From assembly GCA_942486035.1 (NCBI GenBank), contig CALNXK010000105.1, forward strand, positions 405,001 to 469,000: a stretch of 64,000 nt of DNA, written 5' to 3'. The notes under the pieces are model-generated. The model did no database searches. It saw nothing but the letters and a program-made list of their open reading frames with translations, and was not told the origin of the DNA. A program made the position numbers and the translations under genes. Each line of letters starts with the position of its first letter. The stretch's first letter is position 1. Below, piece after piece: positions 44,739 to 58,800 of this stretch. The DNA comes from Porites lobata. Taxonomy: Eukaryota > Cnidaria > Anthozoa > Scleractinia > Poritidae.

Positions 44739-47020
44739 GCAGGTATGTGGAAAAATTTTATAAGTACTTGGAGTATCAAATTGAAACTGACATAATTGGA
44801 TGGGAATTGGAATAGACTATTCTCTCAAACAGCTATCATAATAGAAAGACTTTCTATTATCCATGCAGCTATTTGTTTTTGTTCGAGCTAGAGATGACGA
44901 AGAAGAAGAATCACGCGCTCTGCGTTCCAGTAAATGACGATTGTGATTATGACGGTTGATGACGTAGATAGAGGGAGTTTAAAAGTTTCTTACACCTCAA
45001 ACACAGGAGTACCCGACGGAGCCGCTCGACAAAATACCCGCTCGTCAGGCAGAATTTGAGCTAGCTGGAAAAAAAAAACATTGGCTAGTTAGCTGGCTGG
45101 GAAATCTGAATGAGCGCCTTGCTAGCTGAAAATATGAAAAATTTATGCCGGTTCTGGCTGGATAAAAAGGTATATTTTTTCTCCTTGCAATCGCACTGTA
45201 ATTTTTTATATGGATATTAGAGCGGGCGAAGCAAGTAAGTGCGCGTGGAAATCACCCCACGCGAGCTGTGGAAATGACACCTTTTGCCTGTGAAAACGGA
45301 AATTTGTTTGGGTGTGTAAGCAAAACGTCCTGCTGTGAATACCTTGTAAAAGATACACGTAGTGAGAAAATGACACAGTTGAGTCAAGCACCGCTCACCG
45401 CTTTGTTTGTAGTCGTTTCGCTGTCGATCCTTTATAGAAAACACTTTTGTGTGTTCGTGTTTTAATATGCCTGTCTACATATCAGCTACTGGCCTACGTT
45501 CTTCTTTAAACCTGGTGTTAACGCGGCCAAAAGGTAAGCAAAATGGTTGTGTTTCTTTGTCAGGTTGCCGTGCATGTGTATCGCATTAAGAACATTCGCT
45601 AAGGCACATAAATGCCATCAAATATTGAGACGATTGAATACAAAAACTCTCTCCAATAAATAATACACTCTGGCCTCTTAGCGGAGTGAACTCAAAACTG
45701 ATTTCATTCGGTATGCTCGTTTGCAATGTTGTCCAGGTTTGCGCGCTCAGGAATATTTCCGTTGGAACCAATTTCTCTTTTGTTATGTGCTCACCGGGAC
45801 GGGAAACCTCCTCGATCTATGGTCATTTGGAAGGCGTTTAGCAACTGCACAGGTATCTGTTAGGATCAGAAAAGGTAGGAAGATTTTACATTTGTACTAC
45901 CCGTATATTGATGTATTTCGCGTCCGTTATAGTAACTGTTGTTTTTAAAAAAGGCAACATCCAAGTGTGCCGTTGCGTTTCAATGCTAACGTCTGTGTAA
46001 TAAATTGTAGTATAGCGGGGTAAATCCCGAACGGCTATCATTCTTTGACTTTCATACCAGTATCTGTTTTGACGCTGACGCATTTCTTGCTCTTAAAGCT
46101 TTTTATCGTATAAATTGTAAGAGCTCTGTTAGCAAATTTATTCATATCTTCGAACACAGTGACTCAGATTACATATTTTTGGTGATGTTTCCCGGCTGTA
46201 GGACCTCAATTTTGACAGCGGGCGTTACCGGCCATGGTTACGTTTGAGAGGCTCTTTGGCCAATGTAGAAAAAAAGAATAAAAAATAGTTTACAATTTTC
46301 TTGCCAAAAAATGAAAGAAAATCAAATGTGAACAGTATTTACTTATTTTCCTAAAATTGCTGCAAGCAGGGTTTAAGCTGGACTATTGAATAAACAAATT
46401 AATAGACAACTAGGTTGTTCTTTTTGCAACCATTTGTCGTGAAGAACAGGATATTTTTCTTTGGAGTTTTTATTTTCTTCTGGTTATCATGAAGTTATTG
46501 CTTTCTACAAAATAATCGCCCTCACAACTCAACCGTAGCCTGCGCAAAAGGCGTCATTAAGGTGCTTAGGGTTGTTTAGAGGCGCGAGCGCGAAGCGCGA
46601 GATACGCAGTAGGACGCAGTTACGTCACGTTTGCCGTCGTCAACTCGATTTTTAAACGTACCGAAGAAGGTTTCGCCTAAGCTTATCTTATTGCCAAAAG
46701 CTAAAAGAATTTTTCTGTAGCTGTATTAAAACTGAAGTACTGTTGCTGTTCGCAAATTTACTATGACGGTCGCTTCAAGCAAACTGATAAAGGTATTGCT
46801 GCATTTATTTTACTTTGGTGGGTCTCTCTGTACCCAAAGCAAAATAAGCTTGCCTTCCTTGGTGTGATCTTACTTACATTTGTTTCAACTGCGCTTCGAT
46901 TCTATAACTTATAGATGTCACACGACCATCGCATGCACGACATAAGGTTATATGCCTTTATAGGTGATTGTCTGACTGCAAAACAAAACATTCCTGACTT
47001 ACATACGACTATTGGCTTTG

Positions 47021-48145
47021 GCTGCGAAACTTTGCACCAGTTCTGGTGTGAAACTTTTACGGTGATTGCCTGACTGACCACGTACGACTACTGGCTTTTG
47101 CTGCGAAACTTTGCACCAGTTCTGGTGTGAAACTTTTACGGTGATTGCCTGACTGACCACGTACGACTACTGGCTTTTGCTGCGAAACTTTGCACCAGTT
47201 CTGGTGTGAAACTTTTACGGTGATTGCCTGACTGACCACGTACGACTACTGGCTTTTGCTGCGAAACTTTGCACCAGTTCTGGTGTGAAACTTTTACGGT
47301 GATTGCCTGACTGACCGCGTACGACTACTGGCTTTTTGCTGCGAAACTTTGCACCAGTTCTGGTGTGAAACTTTTACGGTGATTGCCTGACTGACCACAT
47401 ACGACTACTGCTTTTTTTGCTGCGAAACTTTGCACCAGTTCTGGTGTGAAACTTTTACGGTGATTGCCTGACTGACCACGTACGACTACTGGCTTTTGCT
47501 GCGAAACTTTGCACCAGTTCTGGTGTGAAACTTTTACGGTGATTGCCTGACTGACCACGTACGACTACTGGCTTTTGCTGCGAAACTTTGCACCAGTTCT
47601 GGTGTGAAACTTTTACGGTGATTGCCTGACTGACCACGTACGACTACTGGCTTTTGCTGCGAAACTTTGCACCAGTTCTGGTGTGAAACTTTTACGGTGA
47701 TTGCCTGACTGACCACCTACGACTACTGGCTTTTACTGCGAAACTTTGCACCAGTTCTGGTGTGAAACTTTTACGGTGATTGCCTGACTGACCACGTACG
47801 ACTACTGGCTTTTGCTGCGAAACTTTGCACCAGTTCTGGTGTGAAACTTTACGGTGATTGCCTGACTGAACACGTACGACTACTGGCTTTTGCTGCGAAA
47901 CTTTGCACCAGTTCTGGTGTGAAACTTTTACGGTGATTGCCTGACTGACCACGTACGACTACTGGCTTTTGCTGCGAAACTTTGCACCAGTTCTGGTGTG
48001 AAACTTTTACGGTGATTGCCTGACTGAACACGTACGACTACTGGCTTTTGCTGCGAAACTTTGCACCAGTTCTGGTGTGAAACTTTTACGGTGATTGCCT
48101 GACTGACTACATACGACTACTGGCTTTTGCTGCGAAACTTTTGTG
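47021..48145 (+). repeat. 79-bp tandem satellite, about 14 copies plus one partial
   Basis: The unit begins GCTGCGAAACTTTGCACCAG and includes TCTGGTGTGAAACTTTTACG and TGATTGCCTGACTGACCACG. Full units start near 47021, 47100, 47179, 47258, 47339, 47420, 47499, 47578, 47657, 47736, 47815, 47893, 47972 and 48051; the last at 48130 lacks the middle. Copies differ by only a few bases. Each contains a perfect CACCAG-TT-CTGGTG hairpin. Confidence 0.95.
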
Positions 48146-49084
48146 GTGATTGTCTGACGACATACCATTATGGCTTCTTGACCACAGAAAAAATGAGTGA
48201 GTAAGATCAAACTCAGGATGACAAGCTCTTACTAGTGCGGAGAAAAATACTACAAGAACACGTTATCAGTCTGGCTTTAAAAAGTAAACTGTTGCCATAG
48301 CGTATTTGAAAACAAGGACAGTATTGTTTTTTTTTACCGCAACAGAAAGGTCCTTGTTTGTAGTCAGGCGTTTACGTAAATGACGAAAGAGGAAACCATC
48401 CTCCCCACGTTGAAACTCGAGTTAAAGACCGCAAACGTTACCTTACTTTGTGGGTTCGTGGTTTTCAGCCGTAGTGGTTAGAAGTTTCCAACGGAAAGCC
48501 TGTTTACTCGAAACTTTCTATTAGTTCTGGAGTAGACTTTTTGCGGAGTAACAGTAGGCACGGCATACAATGCTGGCGATAAGCATGTGTCTACACTGAA
48601 TTTGGGGTGTTTTTGCAGAGGAGACCACACGTGGATCGAGCTTACTCGTTATGTTGTTTATTCTTGAACTTTATTTCACCTCAGTCGATTATCGTTGGAA
48701 AAAGTTGGCCTTAAGGCTTTGCGATGATCACTTTTTTTACGTGTTATTGTGTTATGGACAAAGTTCGGGATCTTCCTTTTTATCGTTTACCTGGCAAAAA
48801 CTCAAGACTACTCCTCAAGTCCACATTCCAAAACTGTAAGTACCGCTGAATGTCTTTAGTTGTTATGTTATTGTTATGTAATTTTAGGGATAGGGAATAA
48901 TATATACTAAACAAATACACTGATCTTTTTCCCTATATCTCAAAAAAAAAAAAAAAACCGACAACTAGATAAAAGGGTGAAACAGGTTAAACACCCTTTC
49001 TTTTTATATTATGTAAATTTGACGTAAAACAGATCTTGCCTATTGACTTACATGTTTTTCTTGGCAATGTGTTAAATGAAACTT

Positions 49085-49265
49085 TGCTGGCTGGCTCATA
49101 ACTTACTTCTGCTACCGCTGGCTGGCAAACACCGAATTCCGTTTCACTCTGGCTGGGATTGCGTAATTTTTGTTTTTAACCTTGCTGGCTGGCAAAAACC
49201 GTCAAACATGATTGCTGGCTGGGATTTTTATTTTCTGAAAGTCTTGCTGGCTAGCAGTGAAGAGC
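49085..49265 (+). repeat. GCTGGCTGG sub-terminal repeat cluster
   Basis: Six spaced copies of CTTGCTGGCTGGCAAAAACC-like motifs, some ending GGGATT. Similar units lie at 45060-45170 near the other end. The spacing suggests transposase-binding sites. Confidence 0.6.
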
Positions 49266-50378
49266 GGGTATTTTTTTCCCAGGAAAGTTAAATATTAACA
49301 TGGGTTGACGTAAAAGCACTTTGCTAGCGTTTACGACATCGTATAATCAATTTTGCGAAAAATGTTCGTTGGGTACTCCTGCAAACACAGCAGCAAGATG
49401 GTTTTTGGTTACCCGCTGGTTTGGTTATTTTGTGGATTAGAAGCTATTATAGTTTATACGCCGCGATGTAGCCGACCCAGGAAGTGGAACTGACTACAGC
49501 AGTCAATGTGGTGCTTGATGAAAAGGTAAGCTTAATAATCTTATTCGTTATAATTCTCCTTGTACAGAAGAACCTGTTCTCGTAAATGCCCTGTAGAGGA
49601 ACGTTAAACACTGAAATTAGTGTCTTTAACTCAGAAATAAGTGTTTTTTTTTCTAAATTAGACAACCCGTATACTTTTTGGGCAAGGCCGTCACTGACCA
49701 AAAAACATATCCTGGACAGAATGTGAGACTAGCAAAATTTCATGAGGCTCACTCCCTTCGCACAAAAATCTCACGGAGGCAGCTTAAAAAGCGATTTTGA
49801 GGAATAAACTAACGGTTCAGTTTGCAGAGTATTGTTTTTTGACATTGAAGACCTAAGATATAAGGGAGAGTGAATAATTTTTCTGGGTGATTTTGCCAAC
49901 TGTTCAAAACATTTTGTTGGCTGGTTGCTATAGTTGCAAGATATGACGTCATACGTGAAACGACGAAATGCTCTTTCAATCAAGTACTGTAAGATTACTT
50001 TTTTAGTAAATAATAGTTCTAAAGCAGAAAAAATGTTCAATTATATAGTACTTTAGAAACATACATTTAACGTCAACACTATTTGTTCAAATCTAAATTT
50101 GCAATAAAATCAAAAAATGCCGATAACTTCCTACAACGACTCTCCCCCTCGCCCATCCCCCTCCCCCTCCCCCCCAAAAAAGGAGAGAATGGGAGAGGCG
50201 AATGTTCAACCAAAAAATTAAAGGAGTAACAAAACTATGGGCCCTATAGTAATTCCTCGGGTGTATAAAAAGTGTGTGTGAAAACCACTTATATGAATTG
50301 GTGGAAGGTTTTCACCGAACTTTGCTACGATACTTGGTCTTCAGCATTGCAGGGCTAATTGAACTCAAAGCTGTGCTT

Positions 50379-50442
50379 ACCGCTGAAACCAAGAAATTCA
50401 TCCCTTCTTGACATGAAGGATGAATTCCTTGGCTTCAGCGGT
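50379..50442. repeat. Inverted repeat, about 25-bp arms
   Basis: ACCGCTGAAACCAAGAAATT and GGATGAATTCCTTGGCTTCAGCGGT are complementary with few mismatches around a short loop. A possible small MITE or structured RNA; no further evidence. Confidence 0.55.
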
Positions 50443-51552
50443 CCAATATATAATGACGGAGATAAAACAGATCAATTTAACAGAACAAGTCAAGGATGGG
50501 TAAGTATTTAGCATGTTTTTCTTCATATTTCTAAAGCCGTCTTATTCACGAGTTCAATATGCTTGTCTTGGTTCTCTGATCAGGCAAAGTATCTTTCCTC
50601 TTTGTAGCCGAAAATTAATGTAAGTTTTATTACGTTTACACTGTATCGTCATCTGTTAGAACAAAATCTATCTCATTTTTTTGACAGAAATGCCAAAGGA
50701 AGGCTTTTTTAAACGTTTTTGCCTGGGAACTCACATGGAGATAATAAACCAAGGCAGGGTTGAATCTGGGGGGACGAATCAGTGGCAGTTTGGGTAGAGG
50801 TGTACCGCCAAGGCGTTCAAACCTTGACCCTACTTAAGACCGTTTAAGACAATGAGTCCTTTCGCTACCCTGTTTAAGACAAGAGACTTTACTTTATGGC
50901 CATGATTTCGTTTCGCATATCGGGAGTTAAGTATGTTTTTAAAAACTGGGATGATCCTGGAACTTTTTCCTGTTACAACAAATGTATAACCTCCACAGTA
51001 TTTTAAAGGCGTCCGGTCAAAACTGTTCAAGATGCTCAAGGGTAAAATTGCATAAGACCCAAGACCCTGAAAACCATACCCTGTTCAACGGCACATAACC
51101 GTTTAGTCCACATTAGGGAGTGCCCGGCCCCTGGGAGTTGAATGCACCGCCTCGGTTCCTCCCAGACCCTTGGGGGACCCTTCTGGACCTTCCTGTCTCA
51201 TTCCCTCTTGGGTAAAATAAAAGGAACTAATGATAATGACGTTTGCTCATATCGCTTACAATTTACACTTATGATAAAGGTAGGGTAGTTGCTGCTTCAA
51301 CACTAAAAGCGTCCAAAAAGAAGGGAAACAAAAGAAAGAAAAGCTTGTTAAAATAACGGCTAGCCGTTTTTTGCAGTTTCATTGGTCCAAATAGTATTTC
51401 TTTTAATATGACAGCTAGATCTAAAACCATTTCCGACTAATATTCTTTCTTCACGTTTATAATCGGTAAAATTCTCGCTTAAGCTACCTGGGTGAAGAGC
51501 AGCCTATTACTTCTAATATGCTATCATATTTGTACTCACACGGGAATCACAC

Positions 51553-51974
51553 AGTCGAACCTCCCATAAGCGACCACTCAAATTGCCAAGACTTGCGAGG
51601 TCGCTTACAGGAGGTGGTCGCTTACGAGAAAAGTCCTCTGAGAAGTTGTCCTGACACATCTACTTTCTGGAAGATAATTTTATTGCGTGTGATTGCTAAA
51701 TTACGATATGTGCAGTTCCATGCTGTCATTAAAAGTTCCTCCTATATTCTAAGTAGCATAGTACACGCAACGAATATAGAAATCAGACAATGCGTCATGT
51801 GGTCGCTTACAAGAAGTTAAAAACAATGGAAATTATAAACCATCAGCCCCCAAAAATGGTCGCGATCGCTTACAGGAATTGGTCGTTTACGAGAGGTTCC
51901 AACTGTAAGGTTTTGAATGGTAAAAATTGGGGTGTTCTGGATAGGTGGTCGCACATGGAGGATGGACTCTATTA
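51553..51974 (+). repeat. GTCGAACCTCC...GCGACCAC dispersed repeat, copy B
   Basis: CAGTCGAACCTCCCATAAGC, GGTCGCTTACAGGAGGTGG and a terminal GGTGGTCGCACATGGAGG. The best preserved of three copies. Confidence 0.65.
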
Positions 51975-52810
51975 CTCTGACAAATAGAGATTAGTATATT
52001 GTATAGTGGAACTGAATTGTTTTATTGAACATCAGCAATTGTTGACATCTTGACACCCAAAACGTTTCTCAACAATGCTACAGTTTTCTTTTTCCAGCTA
52101 CTTCCTCACACTATTAGATGTCATCGCTCTGAGAAATATACACGACTTGTGTCACCAACAGTAACAATACAGCAGAAAAAGAAGTAATAACTGATTCAAA
52201 TTTTCCACGCCAACGAAAAAATTGAATCACAATCTGACACGAAATTTTATTCTTTATGGAAACCTTATCCATGAATAAATACAAGGCAAAAACAAAAATG
52301 GATCAGTTTTCAAACTGGCATGGCAATCTGCCTAGCAAATGTACTTACAGTGTTGTATTTTAAAATAACTCTTACACAAAGCCAATTGCAAGCTTGTTTT
52401 CATCAGTAATAATACCTCTAGTACAATTTATATAAATGAACTAAAACCTAGATCATCTAAACCAAACATTAATTTTGCAGTACTTTCTTATAAAATCTTG
52501 CTTCGGAAAACAAAAACAATACATGTGTAGACAATAAATAACGTTTTTAAATGCATGCTTAACTTTTGTATTAGCATGCATAGCATAGCAGTTTTGGTCA
52601 GGCATGCAACCAAGCCAAGGTGGGCGAGCGCAGTGAAACTGCGAGGCGATTGGGGTGGGAGCAACAAGAAACCTGACAAAACTGCCATGCTATGCAGGTT
52701 ACTTTTTGATCAGCAGTAAATAATTTTTCTTTACCATATCACCTGTTTTTCCAGATTTTACCAATGCCCCTTTTGAAAAACTTTCACTTATGACCCATAT
52801 TAATGATGAT

Positions 52811-52816
52811 TTTATT
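52811..52816 (-). terminator. Polyadenylation signal of TMEM41B
   Basis: TTTATT on plus reads AATAAA on minus, 76 bases after the stop codon. Confidence 0.55.
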
Positions 52817-52891
52817 ACAATACGTTTCAATCCTGACCCACCTGTTTCACTATAAAGCCTAAACTAATATTTAAATATTTTCTAGTGATAA

Positions 52892-55800
52892 TTATTGTAT
52901 CTTGGCCTTCAATTGTCTCTTAAAAACGACTGGAAATAGTGATAGTATGGCACAGACTATAACAATCATGACTGACTTGAAAGACATTACATCTCCTGTA
53001 GTTGTCAGTTCATGCAACTCAACCCCTGCACCGATAAAACCAAATGATGGTGGAGCCACTCCTGATGAAATGGAAACAAAAAATGAGTAAATATTATTAT
53101 TAAAGTGTCAAGTGTTAAATTTCTAGAACAATAATTACAAATAGCTCATCATAAAAGTTTTGCTACTGTAATGCTGATTCATCAAATGCTGTGCTTAACA
53201 AGTGATAATTGAAAAAGAGATAACCATTAATATATGGGTGAAACTTCAAAAGTACAGTAATAGACTACTGTATAAGTATTATAATTCCTGATACTGGTGG
53301 TATAATTCAAATCTAGTAAATGGCCAGTGTTTGGGAGATCATAAGTTCAAATCTTGATGTTCGCAATTCAATTTACAGTACAATTACAATTAATATTATG
53401 GGAAATAAATGCGGATTTAAAAAAATTGTGTTAATTTAAGTCAAATTATCATCACAATCATTAAGCAAAAATATTCTTCAGAATACAGTGAAGATGTAAA
53501 CTCCATTTCTCACACTTCTTTCTTGTTGCACTAGTTGGATGATTTACATGTAAACTGCCTGATGTTTTTATTTAACATACTTACCTACAAATGTGCCAAT
53601 GAAAAATGGTAAAAGTGGAACTCCTATAACTGGTGAGGTGATGTTAATAAACCAGTTGGGAAGAAATGGAGTGATACGCAAAAATATTATATAGCTTAAG
53701 AGGTTGTCTCGGTGGTGGGAGACCTGTTAAAAAGAAATATAAAAATTATATTATCAAAATAATAGCACCAACACATAGCACTTCAAATAATTTAAATGCT
53801 AGAGAGTATAAAATAATGCTTTAATGAGAAAAAATTGGGTAATTCTCTGACTCGAGGTTACAGGCAGTTAACCCACTTTAGCCTCTTGTGGGTTTACTAA
53901 TAAATTCTTATTCAGAAACCCTGGATTCCAGAGGTTTGTCTTAAATCAACATTGTGTAAAAATGAAACTAGCAGGAAATATTTCATCCTAGATATTTTGA
54001 GACCATACATCTATAGCTAGAGTGACTTTTTAAGGTCAAAGGTGGTGATGATTGTACAGTCAAACTGCTCGTAAACGACCACCCAAACTGTGAAGATTTA
54101 GTTGTTGTTTATGGGGGGTGGTCGCTTAAAAGAATCAAACCACAGGTGGTCTCTCCAGGATGAGGTCCAGACACATCTTCTTTTTGGCAAAGAATTTATT
54201 GCATGCAATTTCCAAGTTACATATATGTGTAGTTCCATGCTGTCACGAAAAGTTCTTCATGTACCATGACTGGCATAACACATACAGTGCACAAAGAGAC
54301 TAGACCACATCAACTTTTCAAGAGTTTAAAAACAATGGAAATCTATAAAACCATGAGGCCAAAAGGTGGTCACTTTGTGAGAAGTGGTTGCAAATGGTGG
54401 TTCAACTATATATTTAACAATTATTCCTCAAGCCCGAATTGGCTCTGAGTCAATAGCCCATGAGGCTGAAGGCCGAATGGTCTATTGACTCAGAGGCCAT
54501 GAGGGCGAGAGGAATAATAATTGTTTCAGTAAAATGCAACTAGTTGGTCAAAAATATCGAGAATAAAAAAAATTTTATCTACTTAAAAGCTAGACTTTAA
54601 TCCTTTTTGCTGCCAAAAAGCCTGCGCTTTTCGCTACTAGGGGGCTATAACATATAGCCTAGTAGTAGCTCAACCAATCAGAATGCAGCATTGATAATAG
54701 ACCACTAGTTGGATTTGACTAAATTGTAATAGTTCAAAAACCAAAGCTCTTGCACCAACAGTTACCTCAGAGAGGGACTATTAATGATTAAGAAATAAAA
54801 CACTAATATTAAATTAATATCAGCAATAATACCTGCTCCTGCCACTGATTAACTCTCTCTGGCAAGTAATGTTGCACTAACTGACGACCAACCAAGTAGA
54901 ATAATAAGTAGCAGAACGATGCACCTACACTGGAACACTAAAAACAAAGTGACAGTTGTGTATCAGGCCCTTGTTGTTCAAAAGTTGGATAGGGCTATCC
55001 ACTGCTTAAATAATATTTGCTACCCAGTGGATTTGTATTATGAAAACCAATTATGTTATCCACTGGATAGAGATAGCACATATCCATCTTTTGAACAACT
55101 GGGGCCAGATGAATAGTCAATCGCGCTGATCTGAAGCTAGAGTATGAACAAATAAAATACTTAACATGGTTTGTTGTTACAGTCAAACCTGTGTACAATG
55201 ATCACTCCTGGGAAATGGAAAGGTGACTGTTATATACAGGGTGATTGCTATTTACAGGTCAACCTTGCAGAAAATATAAGGCAGCTGAATATTTTGGGAA
55301 GTTGTCAGGTGACCATAATATAAAGCTTGACCGCTACTATGTTCAGTCTCTGAGATTCACGGTCAGTTATTTGGGATTGAATGGTGCCTGGCACACTTTG
55401 CTGCACCCATAGTTTCAATAAAAGTGGGAGAGCTCCTGGGTTCGATTCTCTGCTCTCTCACTAAAACAAAAAAATTTTCTGGTCAAAAAGAAGCACAGAA
55501 TTCAAACACTTCTGAACTTATCTGGAACTGGTTTTTGTTCCCTGATAATGTGCCCTTCTGTCTCCAGTGATGTGAATGCATGTATAAATAAGTATAATTT
55601 AAGTACAACTTTTTATTATACATCTATAGGCATTTCAATTTATTGTTCTGGTCTAAATTGGTCAAGGTAGCTTGTAATACTTTTTTCGGTTAAAAAAAAA
55701 CTATCAAAGCTAATCAGAAACTCATAAGGGGTTGAAACGTGTAATTCTCATATGTTCTCTTTGTCCGATGCTCATTCATTTTCACAAGTACTATATTTGG

Positions 55801-58800
55801 AATGAGAGGAAAAGATAACCAAACAAATCAAACTTCGCACACAAAATGACATGATTTTACTCCAGATCCCTGCCTGCTAAAAAAATAGCGAGTTTTAGCA
55901 ACTATGACACCGACAGTTACGAAAACATCATATCACACAAAAAGTAAATTTGGGTTGCTTCAAACTTCTTGGCTCTTATTCCAACTCATTCAATTTGTCA
56001 ATTAATGTTGGTGAATGTTTCTGGAGTTGAATTCTAAAACACTGCATTCTAAGAAAGAAACATTAAATAGTTTTCTCCTGTTCACGTCCTTCATAAAACA
56101 TGAAATTACGACATTTCATGTCGTAGTTGTGCAGTATCGACAAAGAAATGCAAAAACAGTGTGCTTCACACGCAGAGTTTTGTTTCCCAAATATGGTACT
56201 CAGAAGAATGAATATTCATGTGCATTGAACGTGAGTTTCATGTTTTTGAGTTTCAGAGCTAATGTCATGCAAACTTTCTTGCAATTATAATGATTATTGG
56301 AAAAAATTCTTGAGTAACTTCACTAAATTGAAAATTTCATAATATTACACACACAAATGTATTGACACCTACTACAAAGACTGGGTGCTGGCTTTTATCA
56401 GATGGAATCAGAGGCAAAGAGAAAATGGACCAATCAGAGAACTAGTTTACTGTTGTTATGCTATAATACTATTTACTCACCAGACAGACAAGAAATAGTG
56501 CTAAGGGAAAAGGGAACAAGAATCCTGATAAAATACTGAGAAAAATTGATCCAGGAATTGCAAATGTTTGTAAGCTATCAAAAAGAAGTTAAGACTTTTT
56601 AACCACATGAGTTAATTAAAACAAGTTGGCTGTTATATATATATCTCAATATAATAGGCCATTTACACGACGGTGTCATTTTACTACCAAGACCACGAAT
56701 CCTTTCCGGGTTTCCTTTCATACCTAAATTTGTTAATCCCAGCAAGATTTAAATAACAAAAGCACTAATTTGAATGAGAAAGCGAAACCTTGAAGGATTC
56801 TAGTCGTAATAGTACAATGACGTTGTCATGCAAAATTAATGGCTTATTAGTACCCAAAAGCATCTTTCAACATTTAGACAATTATTATAATTTTTCTGTT
56901 CTTGGATTTCCTACCATGAAAAGTAAATGGTGGTTATAAGATTAACAAACAACTGGGATGGTTGCAAGGGGATTATTTTTGAAACCTACAGACAATAATA
57001 GTTATTACTTGTATTTTATCATTTTAGCTGGTAAAAATTTTACTATTAAATTACATTTAATGTAATTTCCAAGTAAAACTTATGACAATGTAAACATAAC
57101 AGTTAGTGCATTACAATCAGAAGGATACAAAATATATATAACAACATATCCTCCAAGAACTTGAGTGAAGTACTTCTCAGTGTAATTAGACAAGGCTTTC
57201 CCCAGGCCTTGGGCATCTGTCATATTCCTTGGCAGTTTTATGCTGGCCTTGTCTTCCCTAAAAAATCAACTCAATTAGATTTTCATGCATCACCCTGCAA
57301 GCAGAGGGATTTTGATCTTACTCAATAAGGAGCTTAGGCAATGATGACGGCGATGCCGATGGCGAAGAGAATGGCCAAAAACCAATAGATTTGATAAGCA
57401 AAACAACAACTTTGCATGCCCATCGCACATTTTTATACATTTCTTTGCCATCACTGCATGACTACGACGTGAAAATGCCTAATTTCATGTTTAGTGGAGG
57501 ACGCGAACAGAAGACAACGACTTTCTTTTTCTTTTCCTGTACCTTGACACAGTCCTTTAGAATTCAACTCCAGAAAAAAATGCCAACATTTGACAAATTG
57601 AACGAGATGGAATAAGGGTGATAGAGTTCAGGACAGCACAAATTCACTCTTTAAGTGAACGTTTCTGTACCTGTCACCGTCGTAGTGGCTTAAGCTCCCT
57701 AATAAGTCAGGGGGTTTAATGGCAGGATTATTGACTTTATTTCTCAAAATGATGAATATATTTAAATAAATACATTGAAGAAACAGGGATTCTGGTCATT
57801 AGGTTACATGTATATCTCAGGGACAATGTGATTGTACACTTTTTCTGGTATTAAATGGAATATCCTCTATTAATGTGAATTGTATTGCTATGTCGAAAAA
57901 GACAACCATTTGAGGCCACAATCAGCAATAGAGACATTTTCTTCAAATGTGGTAACTTTAGAGAACAAAACAATCCACAAACCCTCCCCTCCATTCAAAG
58001 TTGGGGTGTTTGTTGTTTTCTACAGGTAGCTCAAACAGCAGCATAAAATTGGGTGGAGGAGATGGAGAAGGGAAAGCTTTATTTTTCCATTTTCAAATTG
58101 GCAAATGTCAGAGAGGCCCTTGCATAAATTTTGTCAAGCAAATTCAAATGGTTATATTTTCCTCTTATAGAACTCATATCCATTAACAGTTTTGAAAACT
58201 TACTATTAAACTTACAAAGAAGAAAGAAACTTACGGTTTAAGATTAGGAAAGCTCCAATAAACAAATGCCATTGCTACAAGAGATGCTACAAAGATAAGA
58301 CCTAATACAACAAAGGGTCCAGTGTTACTTTCAGCTTGCTGTGCTGCTGTCCTTGACTCTAAAGAAAACAGACAAGAGTTGTATGTGATTAAAAAAGTTA
58401 ACCCAGGAATGAAAAGATCTTTGCAAATACATCACATTACACTTAATCAATAAATAAACCAAGGACATGATGTGTGTAAGTACCAAGAATCTACTCTTAT
58501 CTCTTTTTCTTTCATTGTTGTTTACCTTTAACTCTTTAAACACTAAGATCAAAATTTGAATTCTCATTTGTTTCCCCTATTCATTGCCTGGTATTATACT
58601 CTGGTTAAAGGGGGGAATTTCATATATCCCATGATGCTTGGCGGCTAATTTCTGTCTTCTCTTCGCGGTGGAAAGAGCGTTCGAGGGGTTCGAGGGAGAT
58701 TTTCAACGACCTGAATTTCAAGATGCAGCTCATCCAAGGTAAGTTTCAATGAGTCCTGTTAATCTTTGGTATCTGATTGATAATGTAAAATGTTTCTTAA

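Larger units (their letters stand above)
45004..49381. mobile_element. 4.4-kb non-autonomous element carrying a satellite
   Basis: The ends CAGGAGTACCC (45004-45014) and its complement (49371-49381) are flanked by CAAACA (44998-45003, 49382-49387). Just inside both ends an inverted ATACCCGCTC/GAGCGGGTAT pair recurs, followed by GCTGGCTGG-type sub-terminal repeats at 45060-45170 and 49085-49265. No transposase frame is present. The middle holds the 79-bp array. It resembles a hAT-like layout, but the superfamily is uncertain. Confidence 0.6.
43912..52810. other. Intergenic region between the synthetase and TMEM41B
   Basis: No recognised protein gene. It contains a 120-bp MITE (44619), the 4.4-kb element with the 79-bp satellite (45004-49381), a 25-bp-arm hairpin (50379-50442), and dispersed repeat copy B (51553-51974). 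Short open frames here match nothing I know. Confidence 0.6.

Noticed and set aside
47021..48145. CRISPR-like array of regular repeats
   Set aside because: The 79-bp unit repeats in full with no unique spacers, and the context is a eukaryotic nuclear genome.
47057..48210. Repeated minus frames with KVSHQNWCKVSQQKP
   Set aside because: They arise from the 79-bp satellite; they shift frame between units because 79 is not a multiple of three.
52902..53090. Plus-strand frame starting near an ATG with MAQTITIMTDLKDITS
   Set aside because: It is the antisense shadow of the last TMEM41B exon, which reads GVAPPSF...and ends in a stop on the minus strand with a proper acceptor.
58722..58737. First exon of a plus-strand gene (ATGCAGCTCATCCAAG then GTAAGT)
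   Set aside because: Good donor, but it lies inside the MULE-like element and no second coding exon was recognisable; kept only as a note under that element.
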